From contig VZSF01011137.1 of assembly GCA_013398295.1 (NCBI GenBank), positions 445,716-509,715 of the forward strand: a DNA stretch of 64,000 nt, in the 5' to 3' direction. Origin of the DNA: Chionis minor. Lineage: Eukaryota > Chordata > Aves > Charadriiformes > Chionididae. Numbering within the stretch: position 1 is the first letter of the stretch; every line of letters starts with the position of its first letter. Below, one piece after another: positions 48,401 to 59,580 of this stretch. The translations under genes were made by a program, and so were the position numbers. The notes beneath the pieces are model-generated. The model ran no database searches. It had not been told where the DNA came from and saw only the letters and a list, made by a program, of their open reading frames with translations.

Positions 48401-49689
48401 ATTCTACTTCTGATTTTACAGACGTGACTGCAAGGGCCAAATCAACCGGCCAGCAGGCAAAAAGGGACAGAAGAATTGTTTTTGCCCTAGTGATATTCCG
48501 ACACTATGTTATGTTTATATTGACACCTTTATTCAACAGGAAGTTAGGCAACTGTCTGAATATACCCAGCAGGGGAAAATGCTGAGCTGTAGTTTTTACT
48601 ATTCATCAAAATATTTGGGTTGTAGTTCAGTAGCTTTCCTACCATATTAGAGATTTCCCTCTTTGCTAAGAGAGCACAAATTGCAAAAGCAACTTGTTAG
48701 GAATACACTTAGCTTATCTTCTACACGAACAGCATTATTCTTCAAGATATAAGCTGGAAAAGGTCTCTCATTTTGAGACGTACGTTTAGGATTGGGACAG
48801 GGACAGTTTTCTGACAGCTCTATGAAGTTAATACTTCTGTCTGACAGAGTGCTTTGCTGCTTGCTGTATGTAATAGTCAGTTTCTTTCACTGCCACTTAC
48901 GTCCTTTGCAGGGAAAGAACTTTGCTTCTATATGACAGGGCACTTGGAGTGTCACTGGCTTTCACATTGTCTATTAGAAAAGATAATTGTGAGGAGCAGA
49001 TCAGACCTCAAGGAGGCCTTCTGAGCAGAACCCATTTCAAGGGGGGAAGCCAGAGCTGTCAAAACTTTGACTTTCTAATTCCTAAAGAGATGTTAATTCG
49101 CTTGGCTGCGTGATCTACTGGGAGTGGAAACGAAACTCCACTTGCACGACCTCTGGTGTCAATCATTATGGGAGGCATCTGCATTTATATTGTCAGAGCA
49201 CAAACTTTCTTTACTTCCTGAAGCATGAAATCACCTTTCAGATGAAGAGAGAAATATAACCCCCCATTTGTGAGAGTTGTAGCAGTTCTGACTAAAGCTT
49301 CAGTTACACAGAGAAATGTTTAAACACTGTATTCTGACTTCAACATCAACCAGTCTCTTGGAACTGGTCTGCTTTGCAAGTGCAAGTTACACTATTGTTT
49401 TTAAAGAGCTCTCTTACTGCTTCATATTATTTTGGGCCTTCCACTTCTCCATCTCTAAGCCAAAGCAAGTTTTATCGCTGGCTTTGACACCGTCAGCAGA
49501 AGTTGGCCCACGGCGTCCCACATGAAGTTCTCTTTTAGGCCTGTGTTCATGTGGCACAGGAAAAAAATGAGGAGGTGGGTATTTTAAGGAAGTGCTCCAA
49601 ACGGGAAGAGCAGGGTCTGTCGGTGAGCTGCGGCAGCAGCAGGTGCCTGCTCAGGCACTCGACATCCAGCCCTCTGACGCCGTTGGATT

Positions 49690-49940
49690 CAGACGGGCGT
49701 TTGGGGGATGTTTTGTGCTAGGTCTTTGTGCTGACATTCACAGAGACAGTTTTGTGGAATCCACCAGCTCCCTCAGCACCCTGGGCTGGATCCCGTCTGG
49801 CCCCAGAGACTTGCGTGTGTCTAATTGCTGTAGCAGGTCCCTTGCCTTTTCCCCTTGGGTTATGGGGGCTTCATTCTGCTCCCCGCCCCGTCTACGAGCT
49901 CAGGGGGCTGGGAACTTGCTACAACCTAGAAGGGACACGG
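49690..49940 (-). mobile_element. CR1 LINE fragment, start of the reverse transcriptase domain
   Basis: On the minus strand this reads KSLGPDGIQPRVLRELVDST, the family-typical 'K-x-x-GPDGI-x-PRVLREL' motif at the N-terminal edge of CR1 reverse transcriptase, preceded by a Glu/Pro-rich linker. The copy is broken: the frame is interrupted on both sides, and the catalytic YADD-containing part is absent. It sits in the intron or 5' flank directly upstream of the exon at 49996. Confidence 0.8.
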
Positions 49941-49995
49941 ATATAATTAGAGGTTGAAGCCTTAAAGACAATTTGTTCTTTGTTCTTTGAACCAG

Positions 49996-50053
49996 AAACT
50001 TCTTGGCATGATCTACTTTCCTTTTCCTGATGTTCAACGGGATATGAATGTAG
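49996..50053 (+). CDS. Coding exon of an unidentified gene (first supported exon)
   Basis: The acceptor is excellent (tttgttctttgttctttgaaccag), and the donor is atgtag/gtaagc. Exactly one of three frames is open: KLLGMIYFPFPDVQRDMNV plus one trailing base. The other two stop within the exon. The trailing G combines with the first two bases of the next segment (AT) to make GAT, so the two join in phase. Phase is 0 in, 1 out. I do not recognise the protein. Earlier exons must exist, because an exon that begins in phase 0 behind a strong acceptor is internal. I could not find them in the window. Confidence 0.6.
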
Positions 50054-50457
50054 GTAAGCACAATCCTTTGTTTGCAAGGGCAGCGTGACAAAATACAAGA
50101 CAACAAAGAATCTAGACTACAGGATTAACTTTTATTTTTTCCGAAGAATACAGTGCCTTTCCGTGGCAGTTTTGTAAAGGGGTTTTTTGCCATATTGCGT
50201 TGCAGTTCCTCTGTGCAAGGACCAGTTTCATGGCAGATGTAAATGTCCTGCGTCCCACGTGACATGTTTTGGCAGCTCTTGCCACATTTCTGTATCGTTA
50301 GCACAACTTCTGTTGTCTTCCTGGCATCATGAAGATGCTAGTATACTACTGAACTGTCCTTAGGTAATTCTGTGTGTATCTTAGCCTAATATCTGCCAAA
50401 TTCTGTCTGACTCCATGTTCTACATCTTTTTACAAAAGTCCTATTCTTTCTATTCAG

Positions 50458-50689
50458 ATAGTCTTGATGATATGCCTATTAACACGTTAAATAACCTGCT
50501 GGAAATGTCACCTGAAGCAGTGCAGAAAATCATCAAAACCAACTGTGAATTTAGCCCAGATGCTTTGAACTTGTATCTGATACGCCTCATGGCTAATACG
50601 CTCCACAGAAAAATTCAGCAAAACATCAAAGTAGCACTTTCCCATGAGCCTTCGCATCCTGAAGAGCCCAGGCAATGGAAAGCAGCCAA
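50458..50689 (+). CDS. Coding exon of an unidentified gene (largest supported exon)
   Basis: The acceptor is a T-rich tract ending in ttctattcag, and the donor is agccaa/gtaagt, a near-consensus site. The 232 bases have one open frame, with normal protein composition and clear amphipathic helices: MPINTLNNLLEMSPEAVQKI, then a short Cys/Pro break, then DALNLYLIRLMANTLHRKIQ, ending in a His/Pro/Glu-rich piece (SHEPSHPEEPRQWKAA). Leading phase 1 matches the exon at 49996, and the trailing two bases AA match the next exon. The helical pattern suggests a small alpha-helical interaction domain. I cannot assign a family. This is the most convincing coding segment in the window. Confidence 0.75.
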
Positions 50690-51947
50690 GTAAGTTCGTA
50701 CTGCGAAGTCGTAACTCCCTTTTCATTGAGTGATGAGTCTGTCATCTCTCGCTGCTCACGGTTTTAAGAAGCAGGACTCCTTCAGCCAGACGCCAGAGTG
50801 CAAGCTAGTGACCCTCTTCATCTCTTCCGTACTTCCGTGTCATCTGTCCTTTGGGTTTTTTCCCTCCCCAAAAAACCATCTGCACATCCTGGCCAGCAGG
50901 AAATCAAAAGAGCAAAGAGTAACTCATCTTCGCAGTAAGTAGGGCACCTTTCATCACGTGAAACACGGTGGGTTTGTTTGAAACTGGAGCCTGAACTGGA
51001 AAGTTGAGCGCATGACGAAGGCCCGTTGCACGCCTGGCGGGTATCGCACACCTCAGCCGGCTGCCAGAGGGGCTGCGTTCGTGCTGTGTCCTGTTGTGGT
51101 GGAGCTGGCTGCTGTGTTAGACAGGAGCTACGAAGGTGCCCCTCCTGGGTTAGAAAATCCCACTAACACGTATGGATGAATTAATATATGACTGTACCAT
51201 ACAATTATCTGCCTCCTCCTCTGAGACCTCTTAGTAGAAGGAGTGGAAAATTCTGCAAGCCATCTTTAAGACGGCTTTGAGCAGCCCCCGATCCGCCTCT
51301 GCTGCAGCTGTGTGGTCTACAATGCTCTCTCTTGCGTGGAGAAGAGCAAACAAAGGTACCTCTGGGTCCCCGCCATGTTCAGCTCACCATGGTTCGTTCT
51401 TCTCCAAGCTGGGCCGTGGCTCGGGAGAGCGGCGCGGCTCCGTGAGGAGGCGTCATGCTGCGGGAGCGCGCTGGGAGCCTGCTGCAGGCTGGCCTCTGCC
51501 GGCATCGCGGTGGTAACAGTCGGAGAAGTAACGGTCGCAGATGCCTTCAGGAACATGCCGGATTTTCTGATTTAGAGAGAATAGGTAGTCTAATTAGCTA
51601 CCGTGATTAAATCTCTTCTGCTTGCATTGAGTTTAGGAAGACTGTCTTTTGGTATTTGAAAGAGAAAGGAAACCAAAGTCAGCTTTTAAAATTAGCTGAC
51701 TTCTAAAACCTGTATTTCCTATAATAATCCCCCATATCAGTATAAAACACAGATTTGTGGTGTTCCAGTCCAGTCAGTGTCAGATTGGCTCCTTGTGCCT
51801 GTATTACTGGTCAGGCTGGAGAACCTGCTGATAACGAAGCAGAGTAAACGCACATTCCGTGTTCAGGCCCTTTGAGATCCGGCCCTGGCGTCGCCAGCGG
51901 CCGTGTTGGGCTGTGACTAGTGGTTACTCTGGCACAGACCCTTTCAG
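50690..51947 (+). other. Intron of the unidentified gene, with a GC-rich patch
   Basis: Bounded by the donor gtaagt at 50690 and the acceptor gaccctttcag at 51937-51947. A CpG-rich patch of about 150 bases lies at 51390-51545 and has overlapping open frames on both strands but no convincing splice pair. It could be an internal promoter. Confidence 0.45.
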
Positions 51948-52079
51948 AAAAGCTGCAGCTGAACAAGTAGAGAACCGTGAGGCTCTCGGAGGTACATGTG
52001 TTGGGAAAGAAGAGCAGGAGGCTCAATGGAAAGCAGATGTTCAAGGGAGGTCTTGCGAAGAAGGACAGCGTTTGGCTCG
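51948..52079 (+). CDS. Coding exon of an unidentified gene
   Basis: The acceptor is ggcacagaccctttcag, with a possible branch point ctgtgac upstream. The donor is ggctcg/gtgagt. The 132 bases carry one leading base, 43 codons and two trailing bases. The leading A completes AAA (Lys) with the AA from the exon at 50689, and the trailing CG is completed by the G of the next exon (Arg). The peptide is highly charged and Glu/Gln/Lys-rich: KAAAEQVENREALGGTCVGK followed by EEQEAQWKADVQGRSCEEGQ. It is probably a flexible or coiled region. Skipping this exon would also keep the frame, because 132 is a multiple of three, so it could be alternatively spliced. Confidence 0.6.
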
Positions 52080-53196
52080 GTGAGTAACGAAGAGAAGCTT
52101 GTCTGGGGCGTGCCAGGCGCTGGGGAGTTCAGTGGCGGTCAGAAGAGAAGGGTACCAGCCTGATTCTGTGTATACCTTTTTATGAAGGTGATTGCTTATA
52201 CTGAAAGCTCTAAACGCAGTGCAAAAAGCATGTATTATGCAGGATTATGCGGTTCTTGAAAGCATATTCCTGGCCAGAAGTTAAACATAAAACTTCAGCA
52301 TCATCAGTAAAAGCAAAGAAGCAAAATTTCCCACTCAGGTAAAAAAAGTGCATTTTTCCTGCCTTTCTAAATGAAAATGGAAAAGTATTTGATAGATTTA
52401 TTTTATCCCCCTGCCCCCCCAGTACCTTTCTGTCTGGCTGTCCTTTATGTAGCTATTAACAAGCTCCTTCGCTTCTGCTGTTGCATTACTTGGAAATCCT
52501 GAGAAAAAACACATGCCTGGTTCAGGAACCTGCAGTCGCGTTCCGTGTCAGAATTGCCAGTTGAGTCTCTGTGTTTGTTAGTTTTCCTAATGCCATACAG
52601 AAGGTTCTTGAAATCGGCAAGAAAACAAGAACTGGGCAAGGACCGAAGACACTTCTTGGTGCTATTGCTCCGGCTTGTCCTCCAGACTGGCTGTGAGCAA
52701 GGGAACTCAGAGACCCTCTGCTCAGGCTCCTGGAGCCCCAGCGGCTTGAAGATCTCTTGAAGAAGTTCACAATTCTGAATGTTAAAGCATGTATGGGAAA
52801 AAATCCCTGGAGAGAGGGAGAATGCTTAGTTGTAGCTTTTTTAATGAGCAGCCTATATTGTGTGTTTATGATAAAGTCTTACTGACAAAGCTAGAAATAT
52901 TTCTTAAGCTCCAGATGGCCGCTTTTCTTTATGACTCGCTGTAGGGTACAGACTTTGGTTTTATATATTTTGATAATCTATCCTGATTATTCAACTAATA
53001 CTCATTGTTTTCCCTATGCTGCAGCAATACCCTTTGAGAAACTGGAGCATATGGCTTGGTGAGGGAAATTTCAAGGTTAAGAAATTCTTCTGTAGCTATG
53101 TCTCTCATTTCTTTGTTTCCTTTTCCTTAAGGCTAGGACCTGTAACTTTGGTAGTATCTCTTTAAATGTTTCCTAGTGACAAGATTCTCATTCTAG

Positions 53197-53270
53197 GCAG
53201 CCTCTTTCAGTGGATGGGGAAAGGTCTCAAAATACTCCCTCATCCTCAGAAGTCTCTTCTAAGGGCACCC
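53197..53270 (+). CDS. Coding exon of an unidentified gene, 3' boundary uncertain
   Basis: The acceptor is gacaagattctcattctag. The first base G completes the split codon of the previous exon, whether or not the exon at 51948 is used. It reads QPLSVDGERSQNTPSSSEVS followed by SKGTQ, Ser-rich and typical of a disordered linker. The best-looking donor is cccа/gtatgt-like at 53271, giving 74 bases and two trailing bases. The frame stays open to a TGA at 53462-53464, first as Ser/Asn/Lys-rich sequence to about 53330 and then as Cys/Phe/Trp-rich sequence that does not look coding. The true end is therefore somewhere between 53270 and about 53340, or the exon is terminal. Confidence 0.5.
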
Positions 53271-53438
53271 AGTATGTGGGATCAAGTTCTAATCCAAAAC
53301 AAGCTAACAGCAACAAGAGCAAAACACAGTCGAGCTGTTTACTAGGGAGAGAGATATTCTTCATTGGATGGGGCTTCACAAAGTTATCCTGCACGGCTCA
53401 GCTACCATCTAATTGCGTAAACTTTCCCGGCTGTTCAG

Positions 53439-53576
53439 GATTCGATTATAGAAGACATGAGTGATGCTGCTCATGTTACTGATGTGGCTACAATTTGGCC
53501 CAAAGAAACCTGCAAGGTTAAAAATTTGGGAAGCGATTTCCTCTATGGGAAAAGTGATAAAGAAATGACAAGGCAA
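53439..53576 (+). CDS. Probable further exon, phase conflict with the previous one
   Basis: The acceptor is well formed: a ctaat branch-like word at 53409-53413, a pyrimidine-rich tract and ctgttcag. The donor caa/gtgaag follows at 53577 (an alternative, gcaag/gttaaa, lies at 53517). Only the phase-0 frame is open: DSIIEDMSDAAHVTDVATIW, then PKETCKVKNLGSDFLYGKSD and a short Lys/Glu end. The composition is protein-like. The difficulty is that no good donor in the preceding exon ends in phase 0. The obvious donor at 53271 leaves two bases. A sequencing indel, a weak donor such as tat/gtggga at 53276, or a separate splice form could explain this. Confidence 0.4.
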
Positions 53577-53712
53577 GTGAAGTTCCACGGTACAGGCGCT
53601 GTGTATTTATTCCAAAGCTCTGTACTGCTCCCAGGCGGGCCAGCGTGAGGTGTAAGGCTCCTTGAAGGTTCCGCACCTGGGCAGATGTTAGTTCATCATC
53701 TGTATTCTCTAG

Positions 53713-54019
53713 CTGGCTTTGCCTCGAAGGGCTCAGCGCCGTGACGGCATCTGCAGATGAGATGAAAAGCTCTGCCATCCGTCATTTCCACTGGGGGAAC
53801 AAAAGAGTGAATTTGGTCAATCTTGACAAGCGCTCCTTGGTTCCTGGGGATTTGCTGCTGCGCCCTGCAGGGGTGCCAGCTCTCGGAAAGCCGAACGCAA
53901 ATATCCGGACTGTGACTAAAATTCTCCTTTCACACCGACCATGCTGGAGTTACTCTGCATTTACGTTCCTGTGGGCGAAAGGGACACCGCGTGCGGGATT
54001 CTCAGACAGGGTGGGCTGA
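53713..54019 (+). CDS. Alternative 3' exon candidate
   Basis: The acceptor catctgtattctctag precedes one leading base and 101 codons ending at TGA 54017-54019. The leading base would complete the codon left by the donor at 53271, giving a possible alternative end of the gene. The reading includes DEMKSSAIRHFHWGNKRVNL. The composition is less convincing than that of the upstream exons, with many Pro, Arg and Trp residues late in the frame, and the region is moderately GC-rich. It is either a terminal exon or a chance frame. Confidence 0.22.
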
Positions 54020-55855
54020 GTGTGGGCTTACCCCCGACAGTTACTCGCAGGCGTCTGTGTGCGTCCGACTGCAGGAGAGAACTTCTAAACCACGTGTAAA
54101 TGCGCACGCAGTTTGCTTGATTGATCTATGGGTACATTTTAATGCTGAGGTTTTTCATTTAGTATTCACTTCACAAATGAGAGATGTAAAATGTTTAAAT
54201 TAAATGAAGCAGAAATAAAAAAAAATATTGATTCTCTCCTTTCTCTCCATCCTTCTTACTAAAAGTTTTTGGCTTTTTTACGTTAGTGGCTGTGCTATAT
54301 ATTGGCATTTACGCTAATGAAGAGCCCACGATGTTTCCTAAATGTTCCACTACAAGGACCTTGTTAATAGCTTCCATTTATCCAGCAGAGGAAAAGCTCC
54401 TACAATCTCCAACCATTGTGCAATAAACCAAGGACATAGAAGGGGCATGGAACTGGAGTCTCTCCTTAACTCTGCCATCCTTTATTCCAGTGTTGCCAGA
54501 TACCTTGTTCAGGGAGATAAACCCGGGAACTGCAGCTTAGAAGAAGCTTGTCCACAGATCCGTGTTTGTTCTGCTCCAGGGATGGAAAGAGACATCGATG
54601 GAACCTGAGCCTGGCCCTGTGGTTTGTATCACAGGGGCCTCCGTACGCTCCCGGACTCACGTGGAGCTGCTACTCCAGGTAACGTAAAGGTGGGGCACTG
54701 GTGTCCACAGTCGCTTTCTTTGCTTGCCACTGGACTTCACTGGAGAAAGTGTAAACCACAGAATTTGTGGCTCATCTGGAAGGTTTTGGTGTAGGTGATC
54801 CTAGGCAAGTCCAGGGGGCTGCAGCAGCAATGCCAAGGCTGCGGTTCCTGGATCGCCTGGCTCCCAGCCCGTGCCCTAACTCTGCTCAGCTGCAGAGCGA
54901 AGGTTCTTTACAGCTGCTCAATGTGATACTGAGTCAGAAAGAATAAGAGTAATTATTTTATCTATTTTCTAACAATTACTTTTTCTTGACACATAGTGAC
55001 AGGTTCTGTAGTCTTCATCTAATCAGTCATTTAAAGACTGTGAGCCATAAAGATTAAAAAATACAAATACTAATAACTCACTATGATTAAAAAAATCAGT
55101 TGGATGGGAAATTAGTTGTATCTCAGTGAAACTGCATAGTATATGAGAAGTCATAAAGATAATACAAATGTAGAGTAATCAATGCCAAAATTTAAAACCT
55201 CTCTAAGGGACACTAATATTATTTGCGTATCTTTTCACTAATTTGTCTGTCTTTATTAGACTGCAGAATGCAGTCTTCTAAAATCCTCCAGATAATGTAA
55301 GGGTTTTCACTGAGACTGCTGCTTTATAAATATTTGTATTTTCACTTAGGAAGTAGAAGTACTTAGAAACTTGAGCTCTGCTTGGCTACTGTGTTAACCT
55401 CTATTTTCCTAAGAACAGGAAAAAATTAATTAAAGGTTCTCTAGCTTGATTTTTTTCGTTTTCTCTTCTGAACAAAAAGGTTAAGTACAGAATCTTTTTT
55501 TGGAGAGTGTCTGGGTTTTGTTGGTATTTATTTCTGTCGACATTATTGAAGTAGCAGAACAAACCTCTGTATTTTCAAATTAGTCCTTCCTAGAGAGTGA
55601 AAAACTCAGATATGCCACTGTGACTTCCACATTCTCTATTTTTGGTGAAAACTGGACATCAGTGGAAGCACTGCCAGGTATTCCCCAAGGGTTTCAGCTA
55701 CCTTGACTACATGCTAGAGGCACTAACTTGAGCACGGAACTGATGCTGCGTGCATTCTAACTCTCGCTTTGCTTGAGCTGTATCAGAGGTTACTGTTTTG
55801 CTGCGTATCAAACATAACACAGCTCTTCTGAGCCTATGACGTTGTTTTCTCAAAT

Positions 55856-56230
55856 CTACAGTCGGTACTTCGCATCATTTAAATTACTACAAGCTGACTG
55901 TTTGAGCAGAGAATTCTCTGAAAGCCAACAGAACCCAAACAAGAGATATGTCACGTCCTTGGATGTTTTCCACTGACTAATAATCTGCTTTTCTTGAGTC
56001 AAAAGTCTTGAAGAGCAAAAAATACAATGACTTGCAGGGGCAGCCTCCTCGTTTTCTACCTGCTGGACTTGAACCTTGGTAGCTGGTTGGTGGCTCTCTG
56101 AAAGTGACAGATGATTTATTTTTACTGCACGTAGCTGCTGAAGTTGCTCATTAACAGTTATTGATACCATAACACTTTTTGCTATGATAGACTTTCTTTT
56201 GATTGTTAGAACTTCTTTTACCTTGAGTTC
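55856..56230 (-). other. Antisense open reading segment of unknown status
   Basis: On the minus strand, 124 codons are open before TAG at 55856-55858, with an ATG at 56170. The first 60 or so codons are Lys/Gln/Val-rich and protein-like (EQLQQLRAVKINHLSLSESH), and a possible donor cagcag/gtagaa lies inside. The last third is rich in Cys, Phe and Trp and looks non-coding. It could be part of an exon of an antisense gene or an old retrocopy, but chance is equally possible. I do not recognise it. Confidence 0.2.
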
Positions 56231-56470
56231 TCAAAGATAACTCATAGCAGCTTAATCAATATTTTGGTGTCTCTAATGTGGTTTTTAAAAAAAAAAAAAT
56301 TGTCCCATTTTTCTTTATTTACTAAAATGTCTATTGGAATCAAAAGAACTATTTCCTCATTTTATTCTCCTGGAGATTTTTTCAGAAGTCCCAATGACTC
56401 TGCAATAGGTAGGAATATGAAGTTCTATGGATGGTGTGTTTCTTGGATGCCTGTTTGAAAAGTGCTCAGA

Positions 56471-56530
56471 AGTTATTATATATAGTGTCATCAAGCATCA
56501 AGTTATTATATATAGTGTCATGCAAGTACC
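56471..56530. repeat. Two-copy tandem duplication, 30-bp period
   Basis: agttattatatatagtgtca occurs at 56471-56490 and again, identical, at 56501-56520. The ten bases after each copy (tcaagcatca and tgcaagtacc) are only partly similar. The perfect match over 20 bases indicates a recent local duplication. Confidence 0.85.
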
Positions 56531-59487
56531 ATATGGGGCTGAATCCAACATACTATTATAAATATAACTGACTTTGAAACCCAGGCGCTATTCCGAATCC
56601 TAAGACCCTTACTGAACTAACCTGAAACTGAACCATGGTGTTCAGCACAGCAGGTTTTCCCCACCAAGCACTAAGCTCATCAGTAATAACTTTTACATTA
56701 TTTTTATGTGTTTGATCTGACTTTCAATTTTAAAAAAGTTGTTAGCATTTTTCCATTCATTCAAACGGGAATGGGATCGGACTAACAGCTAAGAGTTTTC
56801 TGTAATAAGCTTGCGTGCAGCTAATCTAGAGGAGCTGTTTGTACTGCCACTTATTCCAATTGTTTGGTTTGCCCTGTTCTTGCAATATTTATATTTAAAC
56901 GTTTTCAACTTTTTTTTTGTGTTAGAGCTTTGTTCTTTATAATTCTTAAAATTCATTTTTATAGCAAGGCATTTCTCTTGCGTGTAAGTCATTGCAAAGA
57001 GGAAGCTCAGGGCTGCCATCCCTTCCCCACGTTTCCTGTACTCGTGCTGCCTCTTTCCGCTGTTTGCAGAGTGTAACAGGGGGATGCTTTCCTGGTGCTT
57101 TGTGCTTCTTGGGGTGGGGGGAAAGTTCGTTATTTTCTGTTATTTAAAAAAGGGAAAAATAGAGTTGATTTGTCTCTTTTCTTTGGAATCATAAAACCGC
57201 CCAACTTGGCAAAAACAGGAGAAGAGCTGATGAGCCAGAGAGGAGCATTTCTCCTAGATTCACCCAGATTTACCTCCCCACTCATTTTAGGAATCAATCT
57301 TTCCCCTTTGAATTTGTCAGTTCGGATTAAACGCAGGCATCAAATTTTGTGTCAGTAAAAGAGAAATCTGATTAAATAAATCACATTCAGCACTTTTATG
57401 GCTGGTCAGTTTAGATTCAAAGCACACTCCGTGACTAAAGCAAAATTCAACAAAATGCTCCAGCATTGGCTCCAGCAGGCTAAAGTTAGTGTCCATGGAG
57501 TCATCAGCAATTTGAGCAAACAAGGCTGCTGTCTTAAAGCTCTTTATTTTCTCCTTTTATATTTAACTGTGGACATGTATCTGTAAAAGTTATTCTAAAT
57601 TTCTAGCTTCATGAGATGATAAGAAAATGTTTTTTGGGAATGAACGTCTATACTACAGTTTGGGAGACTTCTTGACGCTGAAGTTTCCCAGACTACAAAA
57701 CAGATTCGTGTTCCGAGTTGCAGTGTGGTGATGGTCACGTGTCTGTTATCCACACACACACGTAACGTGTACCTCTTCCTCGGTACAAGAGGAACGGTCC
57801 CACGTTCTCATTCACTCTTTGTCGGGGAGCTCTGTTCTCTTTGGTTTCCTACTGAACGACACCTGCCCTAATCCAGAGGAGTGCCGACGTGCAAGTGTGT
57901 TCGCGGTAGAGGCTGAACATGCGGCTGACGATGGGTGAGGGACTGCCAAAGCTCCATCATCTCCAGGTTTCTGTTTGGGTGATTTTCCTAACAACGTGTA
58001 ACGGATACAGGGAGGAACATGGACCGGTATTTTGTTTTCACCACATTGCAGGTATCTGAGTTAGCTTTCCATATGGACCCCTTTCATGGATCAAACCAGA
58101 ATCGTTTTAAGGCATATTTTCCACCATTCCTACCTTACCCTTGTGGAAAAAGTTCGGTTTTGGGCCAGCCTAACAACGGGAAGATGTAAGGATGGCTTTG
58201 AAATACCTTTGTTCGTCAGACTGGCAGTTGTGTGTGTACTCTGTGAGTGGAGCTGAAAACTCAGCGCTTTTAATTCTATCACACTACAAACCCCCTTTTC
58301 TTAAACAGATGTCGGTTCTCTGTCAGAGGGTGATGATGGCCTGGGACGGGCATTTGAAATCCTAAGAAGACTGAATGAATTGCTCATTATTGTTCAATGT
58401 TTGAACAAGACACCATGTTTTTCCCACGGAAACATCGAAAGGCTCCGTGAGGAACCCAGTGCCACTCTAAGGTCCTTCTAGACCATATTTCCCGTTGCTG
58501 TCCTGCTTTGTTATCAATTATTTTCTTTTCCCCTGAAAGAAAGATTGTGTTTCTTTTGAGGAAGATTTTCTAAATGGAATTAGTCCATTACAAGAGCAGA
58601 GGGAAACTTGTTTTTGTTTTTTTCAGTTGTCTTAGAGGATTCGTTCTAATCCTTAAATCTCTGAAGTTGATAATAGGATGTTTTTCCCAGTCCCTAGTGA
58701 TGGCTGCTTAAGCATTTCTAGAGAATTGTACAAATAGGGTTTGAAGCAGGTGAATATTCTCTTCAGGCTTCATATTATCTAAATACACATCCTTAGGATT
58801 TACCAATTTTTTAGCAGCAGTAGTGCAGAGAGGAATTCGAAGCCCTGTGCATTTCAAGGACTGATGCCTGGACTCTGAAGATCACCACTGTCAGTAACGG
58901 CAGGACGAGGCATGTCCGGGGCAACTTTTTAGACAAGACCTGTTGATATTTCAAGAAGAACCCCTTTTCCTTATTTCCATGCATTCCTGCCATCAGGGAA
59001 ACCTACTGCTCCTAAGCTCTTCTGCAGATGGTTTTACTTAGCGGGGACTGAATCTGGTTTGCGTGTGAAGCTTGTGACGTGTCTCGGAAATTTTGAGTGT
59101 GAACGACTTGCTGGGTGACAAGAAGTAAGTCTGTTGCAGAAGGAGGATTAGCACAGGGTTGTTCTGCCTCATGGCGCAGACTTTTAACTACCTGAGAAAG
59201 CAACAATCTTCCCATTTTGTAAAGCTGTTACAAAAAGTCTTGGTATCTTTTTTTTATATTTACTTTTCCCCCACAGCTGTCAAAATGGTACTTAGTAGGT
59301 TTATCCACCAGAGTGTGAGCTGGAGGTGTAGTCACTGAGCTGATCCTCTTCTAATCATTGACCTTAAGTGGAAAGAAGGGAAAGATCAAACAAATATTTT
59401 TTTCTGATCTTTGAAAAGCTGCCAAAACTAACGAAGTTGAATTCATTTGGGACAAAGGAGATGCTTTTGTTTTTCTGCCTCTTTCAG

Positions 59488-59580
59488 CTCAGTCGCGTTT
59501 TGGATGGCACTGAGCTATTGCAATCGGAATACAAAACAACTGCATCAAATCCCTCTGAAAGCTGGGTCTGTCTCATGTAA
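59488..59580 (+). CDS. Possible terminal coding exon of the unidentified gene
   Basis: A very strong acceptor (gcttttgtttttctgcctctttcag) precedes a phase-0 frame reading LSRVLDGTELLQSEYKTTAS, then NPSESWVCLM and a TAA stop at 59578-59580. Phase 0 matches the end of the probable exon at 53439-53576. An AATAAA at 59993-59998 would give a 3' UTR of about 430 bases. A second frame is also open across the acceptor and beyond, and the intron back to 53577 would be 5.9 kb, so the link is plausible but not shown. Confidence 0.35.
   Translation, partial: LSRVLDGTELLQSEYKTTASNPSESWVCLM

Larger units (their letters stand above)
54025..59480. other. Non-coding stretch, probably intron of the unidentified gene
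   Basis: Mostly AT-rich DNA. It holds the tandem duplication at 56471 and the antisense open segment at 55856-56230. A short CA run (cacacacacac) lies near 57751. No splice-bounded sense exon was convincing. A tiny open segment behind a good acceptor at 56386 contains stops in two frames. Confidence 0.4.

Noticed and set aside
54342..54608. 88-codon + strand frame, considered as a further exon of the unnamed gene
   Set aside because: The acceptor in front of it (tttatccag) leads in phase 0 to a stop after 17 codons, and the long frame itself has no splice boundary.
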